Assembly: GCA_043757265.1 (NCBI GenBank)
Contig: JAYUQP010000018.1
Span: forward strand, 1 to 64,000
DNA length: 64,000 nucleotides
Source of the DNA: JANPLN01 sp043757265
Lineage (GTDB): Bacteria > Bdellovibrionota > Bdellovibrionia > Bdellovibrionales > JAGQZY01
Direction of reading: 5' to 3'
In this document: positions 42,328 to 50,641 of the stretch, piece after piece
Numbering within the stretch: the stretch's first letter is position 1
Layout of the letters: each line of letters begins with the position of its first letter
Notes under the pieces: generated by a model
What the model was told of the DNA's origin: nothing
Database searches by the model: none
The model's input: only the letters and a program-made list of their open reading frames with translations
Made by a program: the position numbers and the translations under genes

Positions 42328-43554
42328 TTATAATAAATTCTCAAAATAATTTTTGACCCTTTTCAAAGTTTCTTTAAAAGTGTCCAACGAAAACTCGCCA
42401 GTTTCAAAGTTTTGCCGAACTCTGGCGTGCTGCAAAAGACCCACTGTCACCGACATTGCAGGACCTTGGGCCAGTGGATTCGTTGATAAGACATTGGTCA
42501 AACCACCACGGCGAACTGGAATATCAAATGTAAACTCGCCAAGTTCAGCTAAGCCCGGCAACTGACTTCCGCCGCCAGTTAACACCAAGCCGCCTTTGAT
42601 GTGACTAAGCAAGCCCTCATCATTCAATTTACGCAAAATCAGGCCCAGAGTTTCTTCGGCACGCGCCTCGAGAATTTCAGCAACGAGTTTAGATGCAACG
42701 ATCTGAATGCCCTCGCCTTTGAGCGATTCCACTTCGACTTGTTCATCGTCGCTGATCAAATCAACCAGCGCCGCTCCATTGTTCTTTTTAATTTTCTCTG
42801 CCGCTGCCTGAGGTGTTCTTAGTCCCACGGCCAAATCATTGGTAAAGTGCGACCCGCCGATCGGCAATGTCTGACAAAGGGTCATTTTACCCTCTTTGAA
42901 CACGATAAGTTGGGTCATCGCGCTACCAATATCGACCACGGCAATCCCCATTTCGCGATCATCAGCGGTCAGGAGAACTTCGCTACTGGCAATGGGCTGC
43001 GGAACAAATTCGATAATGTTTATTTTTGCTTGAGCGGCACAATCGCGAATGGTCTGCATGGTTTTTTTAGCGCCGATGATTAGCTGCGAATGAATTTCTA
43101 CAGATGCTGCTTTTTGACCCACTGGTGATTTTGATTGTTTCTGACTGCCTAATTTGAAAAAGTGGGGTGCATGGTGAAGGATTTGCCGGTCGTTCCGCAG
43201 CGGCACTAATTCCTCGGCCACTTTTTTTACAAGCTCAATATCCTTGGCACTCACTGTCTTTTTGATGGAAAGTACGCCTTTTGCGTAAAGGCTTTCGAGC
43301 GTGATGTCGGCTACGGAAGCATACACATCGCTGATAATCACATTTTGAGTCAGTTCCAGTTCGTTTTTGATTTTTTGAATGGCAGTGGTGATTTCGCGTG
43401 CATCGATGATCTGGCCTTGATGAAGACCTTTGTGTGCAACTTGGGCTACGGAAACGATTTCTAATTTCTCACCAGAAATACGCCCCAAAGCCATAACCAC
43501 TTTGGATGAACCGACTTCAAGACTTGTAAAATATTGCTCTTTCTCTTTCGACAT
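42328..43554 (-). CDS. ftsA: Cell division protein FtsA
   Basis: FtsA is an actin-like ATPase that tethers FtsZ to the membrane. The 408 residues contain the phosphate-1 segment SLEVGSSKVVMALG, the 1C (SHS2) domain (about 85-165), the phosphate-2 segment GIAVVDIGSAMTQLIVF and the adenosine motif GGLVLTGGGSQLPGL. The C-terminal amphipathic helix FKETLKRVKNYFENLL would bind membrane. I chose the second ATG (43554), since AAGGA lies about 7 nt upstream of it. It follows ftsQ by 66 nt and precedes ftsZ by 17 nt. Confidence 0.95.
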   Translation of the reverse strand: MSKEKEQYFTSLEVGSSKVVMALGRISGEKLEIVSVAQVAHKGLHQGQIIDAREITTAIQKIKNELELTQNVIISDVYASVADITLESLYAKGVLSIKKTVSAKDIELVKKVAEELVPLRNDRQILHHAPHFFKLGSQKQSKSPVGQKAASVEIHSQLIIGAKKTMQTIRDCAAQAKINIIEFVPQPIASSEVLLTADDREMGIAVVDIGSAMTQLIVFKEGKMTLCQTLPIGGSHFTNDLAVGLRTPQAAAEKIKKNNGAALVDLISDDEQVEVESLKGEGIQIVASKLVAEILEARAEETLGLILRKLNDEGLLSHIKGGLVLTGGGSQLPGLAELGEFTFDIPVRRGGLTNVLSTNPLAQGPAMSVTVGLLQHARVRQNFETGEFSLDTFKETLKRVKNYFENLL

Positions 43555-43620
43555 CCGCATCCTTGGATTTGCCTACTATACGAACAATACTGTCCATTAG
43601 TAGAGCATCTATACCTTAGC

Positions 43621-44364
43621 CTACGAATGCTTACGCAGCCTGACAAGAACTTTTTTTGCAAAGCTCGCATCGATGACGCGCCATTTTTGATTTTGACTTT
43701 CCAAATACTTTAAGACGTTTGCAACACGTTTTGCTTTTAAGTAGACATCGCCGTGACCTAAAACGATTTCGCCTTCGACGCCGTCACTCATCTCGAGAAC
43801 CAAACCTTGCGCGTCACTCCAATCAATCTCGGCCACCTCAGATTTAGAAATGACACCTTCGTTGGGAATCAATTGGTAATGCTCAATAATCTTTTTTCTA
43901 ACAATTTCGTTTTTTAAAAAAATTGAATTCCGTACAAATGGAACGTCAGGAGCATGCACTAAATCCATGAGTGGAAGAAGCGAGCCATCTTCGGTTGCAG
44001 CACGCACTCTTTTTTTGCCTTCAAAAAACACCAAGACTACAGTTTTTAGAAGAAGTTTTACTTCGACCCGGTCAGGCCACACTCTCTCCACGCTGACTGA
44101 TTGTACGCTGGGATCTTCTAACAGATTGCGACGGATTTCCTTAAGTGGAACTTGCCAAAGATTTTTATCTTTGTAAGCAAGAAATCGAACTAACCATTTT
44201 ACTTGGGTCTGGCGCAACATTTCGGGATGCCACTGGTCGCCCGTCACCGATACCTGGACATCATGAAATGCAAAAATCGTCTGATCAAAATGAAAAATAT
44301 ACGCCGTCATACTCAACACGCTCAAAACCGAAGCAGCAATAAATATCTTTACAGATTTCGACAT
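43621..44364 (-). CDS. ftsQ: Cell division protein FtsQ
   Basis: FtsQ is a bitopic inner-membrane protein that links FtsB/L and late divisome proteins. The 247-residue chain has one N-terminal membrane helix (about 7-27), a POTRA domain (about 34-100, with FHDVQVSVTG and EDPSVQSVSVERVWPDRVEVKL), and the FtsQ beta domain with the C-terminal segment LESQNQKWRVIDASF. The cytosolic N-terminus is very short. No ddl gene precedes it; instead the divergent neighbour at 44517 is an exported peptidase. A promoter for ftsQAZ should lie in 44365-44516. Confidence 0.92.
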   Translation of the reverse strand: MSKSVKIFIAASVLSVLSMTAYIFHFDQTIFAFHDVQVSVTGDQWHPEMLRQTQVKWLVRFLAYKDKNLWQVPLKEIRRNLLEDPSVQSVSVERVWPDRVEVKLLLKTVVLVFFEGKKRVRAATEDGSLLPLMDLVHAPDVPFVRNSIFLKNEIVRKKIIEHYQLIPNEGVISKSEVAEIDWSDAQGLVLEMSDGVEGEIVLGHGDVYLKAKRVANVLKYLESQNQKWRVIDASFAKKVLVRLRKHS

Positions 44365-44516
44365 AGTAATAGAATAATTTTGAAATCTTAAAAAAACAAC
44401 GAAACCTCGGGTATGATCTCATTTGCCTGGACTATTGCGAAGAAAACGGCACGAAAATAGGCGAGAAACAATAGTCTAGGAAAAGCAGAGCACACCTGAG
44501 ACTTTAAGGATTTTCT

Positions 44517-45650
44517 ATGCTTTCGATTTTCTGTATTATTTTTCTTTTTGCGCACACGTCCTTTGCAACGGGGCCGGCAACGGAGTTCGCATTTAGTGTG
44601 CAAGAAGAAACAAGTCTTTGGCAGCAACAGGTGCAAAAATTTCTGGCTGACAATCCGCAAGCTCAGCTTCTCACTCACGAGTCTTTACAAGCACTCTTTT
44701 TGCCCGCTAAAACTTCCGACGCACCATTATTCATATTGTCATCGGGAATTCATGGCGCCGAAGCTTATGCCGGCGGCGCTTTGCAAAGGCTCTTTTTACA
44801 ACAGTGGCAACTCACACCAAGAACCAGCGGACTCTTAATGATACACATCCTAAATCCCCACGGGTTTTCTCACTTTCGCCGTACCAATGCCTACAATGTT
44901 GATTTGAACCGCAACTTTTTTGTAGAGCCGCTACCAAACAATCAGGAATATAGAAATATGCAAACTTTGTTGGAACCAAATGCGCCAGCCTCCACATCGT
45001 TCCTTTCGAAATGGAATTTCTTTGTAAAAGTGGGTTGGTATTATTTGATGAATGGAAAAAAATCGATTCTCAATACGCTCGCTGGTCAAAGTCATGCTCC
45101 GAAAGGTTTGTATTTTTCGGGAACCGAAACACAAGCCGAAACTGTCGTCGTACAAAATTGGATTTTGCAGATCGCTAAAGACTTTTCCACAGTTTTACAT
45201 ATAGACCTCCACACCGGCTTCGGAGAGCGCGGAAAATTGCATTTTTATGGAAGCGAAGACTTTCGCCAGCCAGAACAAATTAAATCTCTTCAGAAGGTTT
45301 TCCCACACGTCAGAATTGATACCGCTCATAATGCCGATTTTTATCCAACCCATGGAAATTTTATCGATTGGACCTGGAAAGCCTTACCGGAAAAAAAAAT
45401 CATTCCCATGGTCTTCGAATTTGGAACAAAAGACAGCCAAACCCTGCTGGGTGGAATGGAATCTTTCTGGATATCGGTGATCGAAAACCAAGGCTTTCAT
45501 TTTGGATATAAAACAGACGAAGACAAACAAAACACCCGCGTGCTTTTTGAATCGTTGTTTAATCCCCAGGACGAAGCTTGGCGGAGGGCTGTACTTGAAC
45601 AAGGCCAGGAAGCATTGACCGAAGCCCTGCGGAACCTCGAAAAGAATTAG
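44517..45650 (+). CDS. Exported M14-like zinc carboxypeptidase (DUF2817 type)
   Basis: The 377-residue protein has a signal peptide ending near residue 17 (SFA). The zinc site looks complete: His79 and Glu82 in SSGIHGAEAY, and His232 in HIDLHTGFG. NVDLNRNF (127-134) gives the substrate-binding Arg typical of M14 enzymes, and Glu301 in MVFEFGT may be the general base. The match is to DUF2817 proteins rather than to a named carboxypeptidase, so peptide or amide substrates are possible. It lies inside the cell-wall gene cluster but on the opposite strand, which suggests, without proving, a periplasmic role in peptidoglycan or peptide turnover. TAAGGA precedes the ATG. Confidence 0.82.
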   Translation: MLSIFCIIFLFAHTSFATGPATEFAFSVQEETSLWQQQVQKFLADNPQAQLLTHESLQALFLPAKTSDAPLFILSSGIHGAEAYAGGALQRLFLQQWQLTPRTSGLLMIHILNPHGFSHFRRTNAYNVDLNRNFFVEPLPNNQEYRNMQTLLEPNAPASTSFLSKWNFFVKVGWYYLMNGKKSILNTLAGQSHAPKGLYFSGTETQAETVVVQNWILQIAKDFSTVLHIDLHTGFGERGKLHFYGSEDFRQPEQIKSLQKVFPHVRIDTAHNADFYPTHGNFIDWTWKALPEKKIIPMVFEFGTKDSQTLLGGMESFWISVIENQGFHFGYKTDEDKQNTRVLFESLFNPQDEAWRRAVLEQGQEALTEALRNLEKN

Positions 45651-45988
45651 AGTTATTCATTCCTTTAAGTTCTCTAGTAAATATTGGCCATTATTTCAAT
45701 TGGCCCATCGCATTTCGTTTCAACTGGTGATAAAAAAAGTTTACGGGTTTTTATATCTTTTAGCTGGGCTGTGTTTGAATTTCGTTCTTGCTCTGGCAAC
45801 TCTTGCACACTTTAAAAGTTCCGGCGGCCTAGGCTGTTTGTGAGTGTTACGCTTTCGACGATGTGTGTTTTCAAAACCTATTCTTTTTCGAAAAAAAATC
45901 AAAATCAGACCGTTCGGTAAGCACACTTGCTGATGTCGTGGCGGTTTGCCATGCTCTATGACCAACCGCCAACGTCAGTGCAATTTAA
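45651..45988. other. 338-nt intergenic region, one doubtful short frame
   Basis: The gap lies between convergent genes. It contains a short hydrophobic plus-strand frame (described separately), a 7-bp interrupted stem GGCGGTT/AACCGCC near 45941-45971, and no clear terminator. A 74-codon minus-strand frame is very basic but lacks a ribosome binding site and a recognisable fold. Confidence 0.5.
45727..45843 (+). CDS. Doubtful 38-residue membrane peptide
   Basis: A GTG-started frame encodes 38 residues, beginning with V-I-K-K and followed by one hydrophobic helix (VYGFLYLLAGLCLNFVLALA) and a Gly-rich end. The lysines before the helix fit a single-span membrane peptide. There is no convincing ribosome binding site, so it may be chance. 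Confidence 0.22.
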   Translation: MIKKVYGFLYLLAGLCLNFVLALATLAHFKSSGGLGCL

Positions 45989-46312
45989 TTACATTCGCTC
46001 GGCAGGAACAATATAGCTCTGGAAGAAATCATCTTGGAAAACTTTTCCACTAAGACAAACTTCTTCGCCATCGACAAGGGCGTTAATAATTTGCGACGCC
46101 TTTTCGATATTATTGAAATCGCCCGATGCCACGATTTCGTAAGTTTCGAACGCGGGCAAAAAGTCGCCAGCCGGCACTTCGAGTTTGTAAACCATCACTG
46201 TTGCCATCCCATTTGAAGATTCGATTCTTACGGTTCCGCACAGTGGCTCATTCGCGCTCGCGTACACGTTTATTGAAGCCAAAAACACTATTACTACTGA
46301 CATTATTTTCAT
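45989..46312 (-). CDS. Small exported protein of unknown function
   Basis: The 107-residue product starts at the ATG at 46312, which has TTGGGAGGGG 2-8 nt upstream; the frame extends farther to 46363, but the signal peptide begins here (MKIMSVVIVFLASINVYA). The mature protein has two cysteines (EPLCGTV and EEVCLSG) and beta-type sequence. The last third, VDGEEVCLSGKVFQDDFFQSYIV, could form a small OB-like sheet. It is inside the interrupted dcw cluster with no known partner. Confidence 0.72.
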   Translation of the reverse strand: MKIMSVVIVFLASINVYASANEPLCGTVRIESSNGMATVMVYKLEVPAGDFLPAFETYEIVASGDFNNIEKASQIINALVDGEEVCLSGKVFQDDFFQSYIVPAERM

Positions 46313-46498
46313 ATCCCCTCCCAAGGTTGCAGATGTAGTATAGATAAAAAAAAGCTTTAGCAACGCCTCTACGAAAGCGGCCGTACACTTTGTAAAGTTG
46401 CTAAGGCCCTAACAGAACCCTGATGTTCGTAAATTCCCCTTGTCTCCAGTCTGTCCGTCACGGAGGCCTATTTAACATGGCACAATACCTGCACCAAC

Positions 46499-48109
46499 TT
46501 GACCGAGAATGGAAAAAGAATTGCGGTTCGCTTGAATTTATTTTGGAGTCTTTTGTTCAGTACTTATCTTGTTGAAGACTGGGCCATCGTTGCAAGTTTG
46601 CTTGCTATTGCAGAGGGTAAGATCTCTTGGGGCGCGGCTTACGCTGCCTGCTTTTTTGGAATTTTAAGTGGTGATATTTTGCTCTACTTGCTGGGAAGAT
46701 CCGCGAATATTTCTCCATGGCTGATGCATTGGTCTCTTTTTCAGAAAGTGCGCACTTTTATTAAAGAACCACGTCACCTCAATGCCATTGGGTGGGCCAT
46801 CATTGTGGCCAGGGCTGTGCCTGGTACTCGATTTGTTACTTACACTGGAGCGGGGCTTGTCGCCTATTCTGCATGGCGATTTTTTATTTTAATTCCTCTT
46901 GCTGTCGCGGCCTGGGTGCTTCTCGCCTTTACCGGCGGTGGCGCCCTTCTTCAGTTGATTTCGACCCATTGGTTTTTTGGGTTGATGGTACTCCTGTCGA
47001 CGTTCACTTTTCTACGAATTCTAGTGCCAGTGCTTATTGACCCTTGGAATCGCAAATCGCTCATGCACACTTGGCGGCGCTGGTTTATTTTTGAATTCTG
47101 GCCTGCATGGTTCGCCTACGCACCTCTTGTTCCGTATTATATTTACCTCTCCATCAAAAACGGCAGCGTATTTCATCCGTTCTACGCGAACCCAAGTATT
47201 CTTAACGGCGGACTCATTGGCGAAGCCAAGTGGGATATCCTTGGATATTTAGACCCTAAGGATCCCGCCACTTTGACAGTGATAAACATTCCCGCGGCCG
47301 CCCAATTCGAAAAAATAAAGACAAGGCTTGTGGAAAATTATTTTGAGTTTCCCTTAATTTGTAAGCCAAATGTCGGGCAACGCGGATTTGCCGTGCGGAT
47401 CATTAAAAACTGGGAAGAGCTTGAGTCTTACGCCGAACATGCAAACTTTGATTTTTTGATTCAGCAAAAAAGCCGGTTTCGCCGCGAGGCCGGGATTTTC
47501 TACATCCGCCGACCTGGTGAGGACGTGGGCGAGATTTGCTCGATCACAGATAAGGATTTTCCGTTTGTTGTGGGCGACGGAAAAACAAAGCTAGGTGACC
47601 TCATTTTAAATGACCGTCGAGCCCGCATCATCGCTCCTATTTATTTTGGTCGACATCGTAAGGCTCTTGAAAAAATAATTGCTGCCGACGATGTTTTTTA
47701 TCTTTCTGAGTGCGGAAATCATTCCCAAGGAGCTATTTTTATAGATGGTCAGCATTTGCGCAGCGAGCCCCTGCGGAAACGCATCGATCAACTGGCTCAT
47801 CGGTTACCACATTTTTATTTTGGACGTTTTGATGTGCGCTACAGAGATCATGAAAGTCTGATGCTTGGCCATGATTTTGAAATTGTTGAGATCAATGGTG
47901 CTGGAGCCGACATCACCCACATCTACGATGAACACACCAAAGTTCGTGAAGCTTACCGAGTGATGTTTGGCCAGTGGCGTTCTTTGTTTGAAGTCGGCAA
48001 AGCCGCCCGCGCCATCCATGGTGCTACGGCCTTGGTCGACACTCGCGCTTTCTTAAAGGAGTGCTTACGAGTGAATCTTCGCAAAAATGATTTATCAGTA
48101 TCGACTTAG
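46499..48109 (+). CDS. DedA-family membrane domain fused to an ATP-grasp domain
   Basis: The frame has two domains. Residues about 12-180 are a DedA (VTT) domain: SGDILLYLLGRS (57-68) and the motif RAVPGTR (105-111) are typical; DedA proteins flip undecaprenyl phosphate or other lipids. Residues about 250-500 resemble ATP-grasp ligases: FPLICKPNVGQRG, later FGRFDVRYRD and FEIVEINGAG (metal-binding Glu and Asn). The annotated start is a TTG at 46499 without ribosome binding site. A better start, ATG 46477 with GGAGG upstream, is in another frame; one A fewer in the A5 run at 46513-46517 would join them (see findings). It sits inside the cell-wall cluster on the opposite strand. Confidence 0.82.
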   Translation: MTENGKRIAVRLNLFWSLLFSTYLVEDWAIVASLLAIAEGKISWGAAYAACFFGILSGDILLYLLGRSANISPWLMHWSLFQKVRTFIKEPRHLNAIGWAIIVARAVPGTRFVTYTGAGLVAYSAWRFFILIPLAVAAWVLLAFTGGGALLQLISTHWFFGLMVLLSTFTFLRILVPVLIDPWNRKSLMHTWRRWFIFEFWPAWFAYAPLVPYYIYLSIKNGSVFHPFYANPSILNGGLIGEAKWDILGYLDPKDPATLTVINIPAAAQFEKIKTRLVENYFEFPLICKPNVGQRGFAVRIIKNWEELESYAEHANFDFLIQQKSRFRREAGIFYIRRPGEDVGEICSITDKDFPFVVGDGKTKLGDLILNDRRARIIAPIYFGRHRKALEKIIAADDVFYLSECGNHSQGAIFIDGQHLRSEPLRKRIDQLAHRLPHFYFGRFDVRYRDHESLMLGHDFEIVEINGAGADITHIYDEHTKVREAYRVMFGQWRSLFEVGKAARAIHGATALVDTRAFLKECLRVNLRKNDLSVST

Positions 48110-48163
48110 CCAAGACTTCGATGAGTTCTATATAAAATTGGCCATTTTTTAGTATCCACGAGT

Positions 48164-49057
48164 TCAGCGACCTAAAAAAATATACTCGGTCTCAAGCTCG
48201 ACGCCGTTGTGAGCTTTCACTGTGGCTTGTACATGCAGTCGAACGCTTTCGATATCCTTGGCTGTGGCGCCGCCTATGTTCACAATAAAATTAGCATGCT
48301 TTTCTGAAACCTGCGCGCCACCCACTTGATAGCCTTTGAGCCCACACTCTTCAATCAGCCGTCCTGACTTATTTCCTGGAGGGTTTTTAAAAACCGAACC
48401 GCAACTTGGCAAGTGCAATGGCTGCGTCGCCATTCGTCGCTTGTTGCTCTCTTGCAGTCGCTTTAGCACAGTATCATCAGCAGGTTCTTCCCACGTAATC
48501 CCAACACGAGTGATAATTCCAGGCTGCCAGCCATTTGTTTTTCGATAGAGCCACTGCAGGTCTGATTTGTTTTTACGAACAATATTGAACTCTTGCGATG
48601 ACAGATCAACCCACTCCACCCACTCCACAATTTCGCAAAATTCTTTGGGATGAATTTCATGTCCCACACCTGCGTTCATCACCACACCACCACCTACATC
48701 ACCGGGAAGGCCTGCTAAGAAAATGGCTGCGCTTTGTCGTTGTTTGATGAAAACTTTCAACAACTCAGATTTCGGCATCCCAGCCTGGCATACCGCGCTT
48801 GTCTTATCACCTGCGATGTCCACGCTTTCAATCTTTGCAAATTTCGTTAACAGAATGACCAAACCCGCAACACCGTCGTCGCTGACGAGCACATTACTTC
48901 CACCACTTAGCACAGTTACCGGCATTTTTTTGTCGCGCGCCCACCGACACGCTTTTTGAATGTCTTGAACGGATTCTGGAAACACTGCCCAGTCCGCGCT
49001 CCCGCCCACTTTCCACCAAGTGTGCTCCGCTAATTTGTAATTCTGTTTAAATTCCAT
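48164..49057 (-). CDS. murB: UDP-N-acetylenolpyruvoylglucosamine reductase
   Basis: MurB is an FAD enzyme that reduces UDP-GlcNAc-enolpyruvate to UDP-MurNAc with NADPH. The 297-residue chain shows the FAD-binding segment VLSGGSNVLVSDDG, GLPGDVGGGVVMNAG, the catalytic serine in PSCGSVFKNPPG and the C-terminal EKHANFIVN. It lacks the extra domain of type I enzymes, so it is the short type II form. It lies downstream of murC, separated by a 250-nt spacer made largely of an inverted repeat, and ends near the convergent DedA fusion gene. Confidence 0.95.
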   Translation of the reverse strand: MEFKQNYKLAEHTWWKVGGSADWAVFPESVQDIQKACRWARDKKMPVTVLSGGSNVLVSDDGVAGLVILLTKFAKIESVDIAGDKTSAVCQAGMPKSELLKVFIKQRQSAAIFLAGLPGDVGGGVVMNAGVGHEIHPKEFCEIVEWVEWVDLSSQEFNIVRKNKSDLQWLYRKTNGWQPGIITRVGITWEEPADDTVLKRLQESNKRRMATQPLHLPSCGSVFKNPPGNKSGRLIEECGLKGYQVGGAQVSEKHANFIVNIGGATAKDIESVRLHVQATVKAHNGVELETEYIFLGR

Positions 49058-49082
49058 TTACGCTCCTTTTATACCAAATGGG

Positions 49083-49295
49083 CTTTTGAGATTTCTACAT
49101 GGATATTTTGAATTTGAGATCTTTCTTTTTATGACCTCTGTTGAGCGGCCCCCCGGAACGAGCTTGCTCGTGAACGAGCGCGAAGCGCGTGGGGACTTGG
49201 ACGCGATCGCGAAGCGACAACAGTTGAGACACGGAGGTCGTGTCATAAAAAGGAAGATCTCAAATTCAAAATAGCCACGCAGAAATTCCCAAAAG
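49083..49295. repeat. 213-nt inverted repeat between murC and murB
   Basis: The outer arms (from 49083 and ending 49295) match imperfectly. The core 49104-49135 pairs with 49242-49273 at 31 of 32 positions. Between them lie smaller stems such as ACGAGCTTGCTCGT and GCGCGAAGCGCG. Frames in opposite directions through the two arms encode almost the same peptide (GYFEFEIFLFMT), which is an effect of the repeat, not two genes. Confidence 0.88.
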
Positions 49296-49306
49296 CGTTT
49301 GTACAC

Positions 49307-50641
49307 CTAAATGAAATCGTAAAATTTGTTAACGTCGCCGGCGCCAAAGCACACTAAAACATCTCCTAGTTTGCATTCTTTGGTCAAAAGTTTTCGGGCC
49401 GTTGCAAACTCTCCAACCCACTCTCCACGCCCGCCTTCGATCTCCGTTGCCAGTCTTTGCGCCGTGATGCCTTCGATGGGTTTTTCGCCAGCGGCATAAA
49501 CTTCCATCAACCAAACTCTTTCGGCCACCGAGAAGGACTGAGTAAAATCTTTCCAGCAGGTTTGAGTTCGCGAATAGCGGTGCGGTTGAAATAAGACGTA
49601 TATCTTTTGCGTAGGATATTTCTCGCGAAAGGCTTGAAGCGTGGCTTTGACCTCGGTGGGATGATGTCCATAATCATCGTAAATTAAAACACCGTGTTTT
49701 TCGCCGCGAAGCTGAAAGCGTCGGTCTACACCTTTAAACAGGCCTACTCCGCGCAAACAGTCGTCCCACGGGACATCAGCAAAGTGACTGGCAATGACTG
49801 CGGAGAGTGCATTTAGGGCGTTGTGCCGTCCGGAGACTTGCAGCTTCATCTCGCCTAGGTTTTCTCCAAGCTTATCAAAAACAATATAGTTTCCATCTTT
49901 GCCTTCAAGATAGTAATCGTTGTTTTTGTTCATTCCGTAATAAATGATTTTTTTTGGAAAATCCTGATAGATCTCGCGAATGATGGGATCATCTCCGCAA
50001 ACTACGGCTGCTCCGTAGAATGGAACCTTTAAGGCAAATTCGTAAAAGGCTTTTTTGAGAGCGTCCATGGACTTGTAGTAGTCCAAATGGTCGTTATCGA
50101 TATTTGTTATGATGCATATCTCATGATTCAAACGCGAAAAACTGCCATCGCTCTCGTCGGCCTCGGCAATCATCCACGCCCCTTTACCTAAAAGCGCAGT
50201 GGACTTGATTAAATCCAAACGACCGCCCACGGCAATGGTCGGCTCTTGCTGAGCATGTACAAAAATGGATGACGCAAAACTTGTGGTTGTGGTTTTTCCG
50301 TGGGTCCCTGCAATGGCAAGGCCTCGCTTCAAGTTCATAATCTCGGCGAGCGCCTCGGCGCGGGGGATTCTTGGAATGGCTCTACGCTTGGCCTCAAGCA
50401 TTTCAGGATTGTCGCTTTTGACCGCGCTCGAATAAACCACCACATCACAGTTTTGGATATTTTCTGCTTTATGACCAAAATAAATTTTCACGCCCAATGA
50501 TTGTAATCTTTTTGTCTGATCGTTTTCCTTCATGTCGGTGCCAGAAACTGTAGCCCCCATTTTGTGCAACAGCTCGGCAAGGCCCGACATACCGATGCCG
50601 CCAATACCCAAAAAATGGAATTGCGAGTTTGCAAATTTCAT
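49307..50641 (-). CDS. murC: UDP-N-acetylmuramate--L-alanine ligase
   Basis: MurC adds L-alanine to UDP-MurNAc using ATP. The 444 residues include the N-terminal Rossmann HFLGIGGIGMSGLAELL, the P-loop GTHGKTTTT, the substrate segment ITNIDNDHLDYY and the C-terminal YDDYGHHPTEVKATLQAFR and FQPHRYSRT, all typical of the family. The start overlaps the murG stop by 4 nt. The chain is slightly shorter than in E. coli (491). Confidence 0.97.
   Translation of the reverse strand: MKFANSQFHFLGIGGIGMSGLAELLHKMGATVSGTDMKENDQTKRLQSLGVKIYFGHKAENIQNCDVVVYSSAVKSDNPEMLEAKRRAIPRIPRAEALAEIMNLKRGLAIAGTHGKTTTTSFASSIFVHAQQEPTIAVGGRLDLIKSTALLGKGAWMIAEADESDGSFSRLNHEICIITNIDNDHLDYYKSMDALKKAFYEFALKVPFYGAAVVCGDDPIIREIYQDFPKKIIYYGMNKNNDYYLEGKDGNYIVFDKLGENLGEMKLQVSGRHNALNALSAVIASHFADVPWDDCLRGVGLFKGVDRRFQLRGEKHGVLIYDDYGHHPTEVKATLQAFREKYPTQKIYVLFQPHRYSRTQTCWKDFTQSFSVAERVWLMEVYAAGEKPIEGITAQRLATEIEGGRGEWVGEFATARKLLTKECKLGDVLVCFGAGDVNKFYDFI

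Noticed and set aside
45741..45965. 74-codon, very basic minus-strand frame that briefly looked like a ribosomal protein.
   Set aside because: No match to the L32 or L35 motif order and no ribosome binding site; Arg/Lys/His-rich composition probably reflects the antisense of a hydrophobic sequence.
49058..49306. Opposed frames 49086-49274 (+) and 49058-49306 (-) encoding nearly the same peptide.
   Set aside because: They are the two arms of one inverted repeat read in opposite directions, not two genes.
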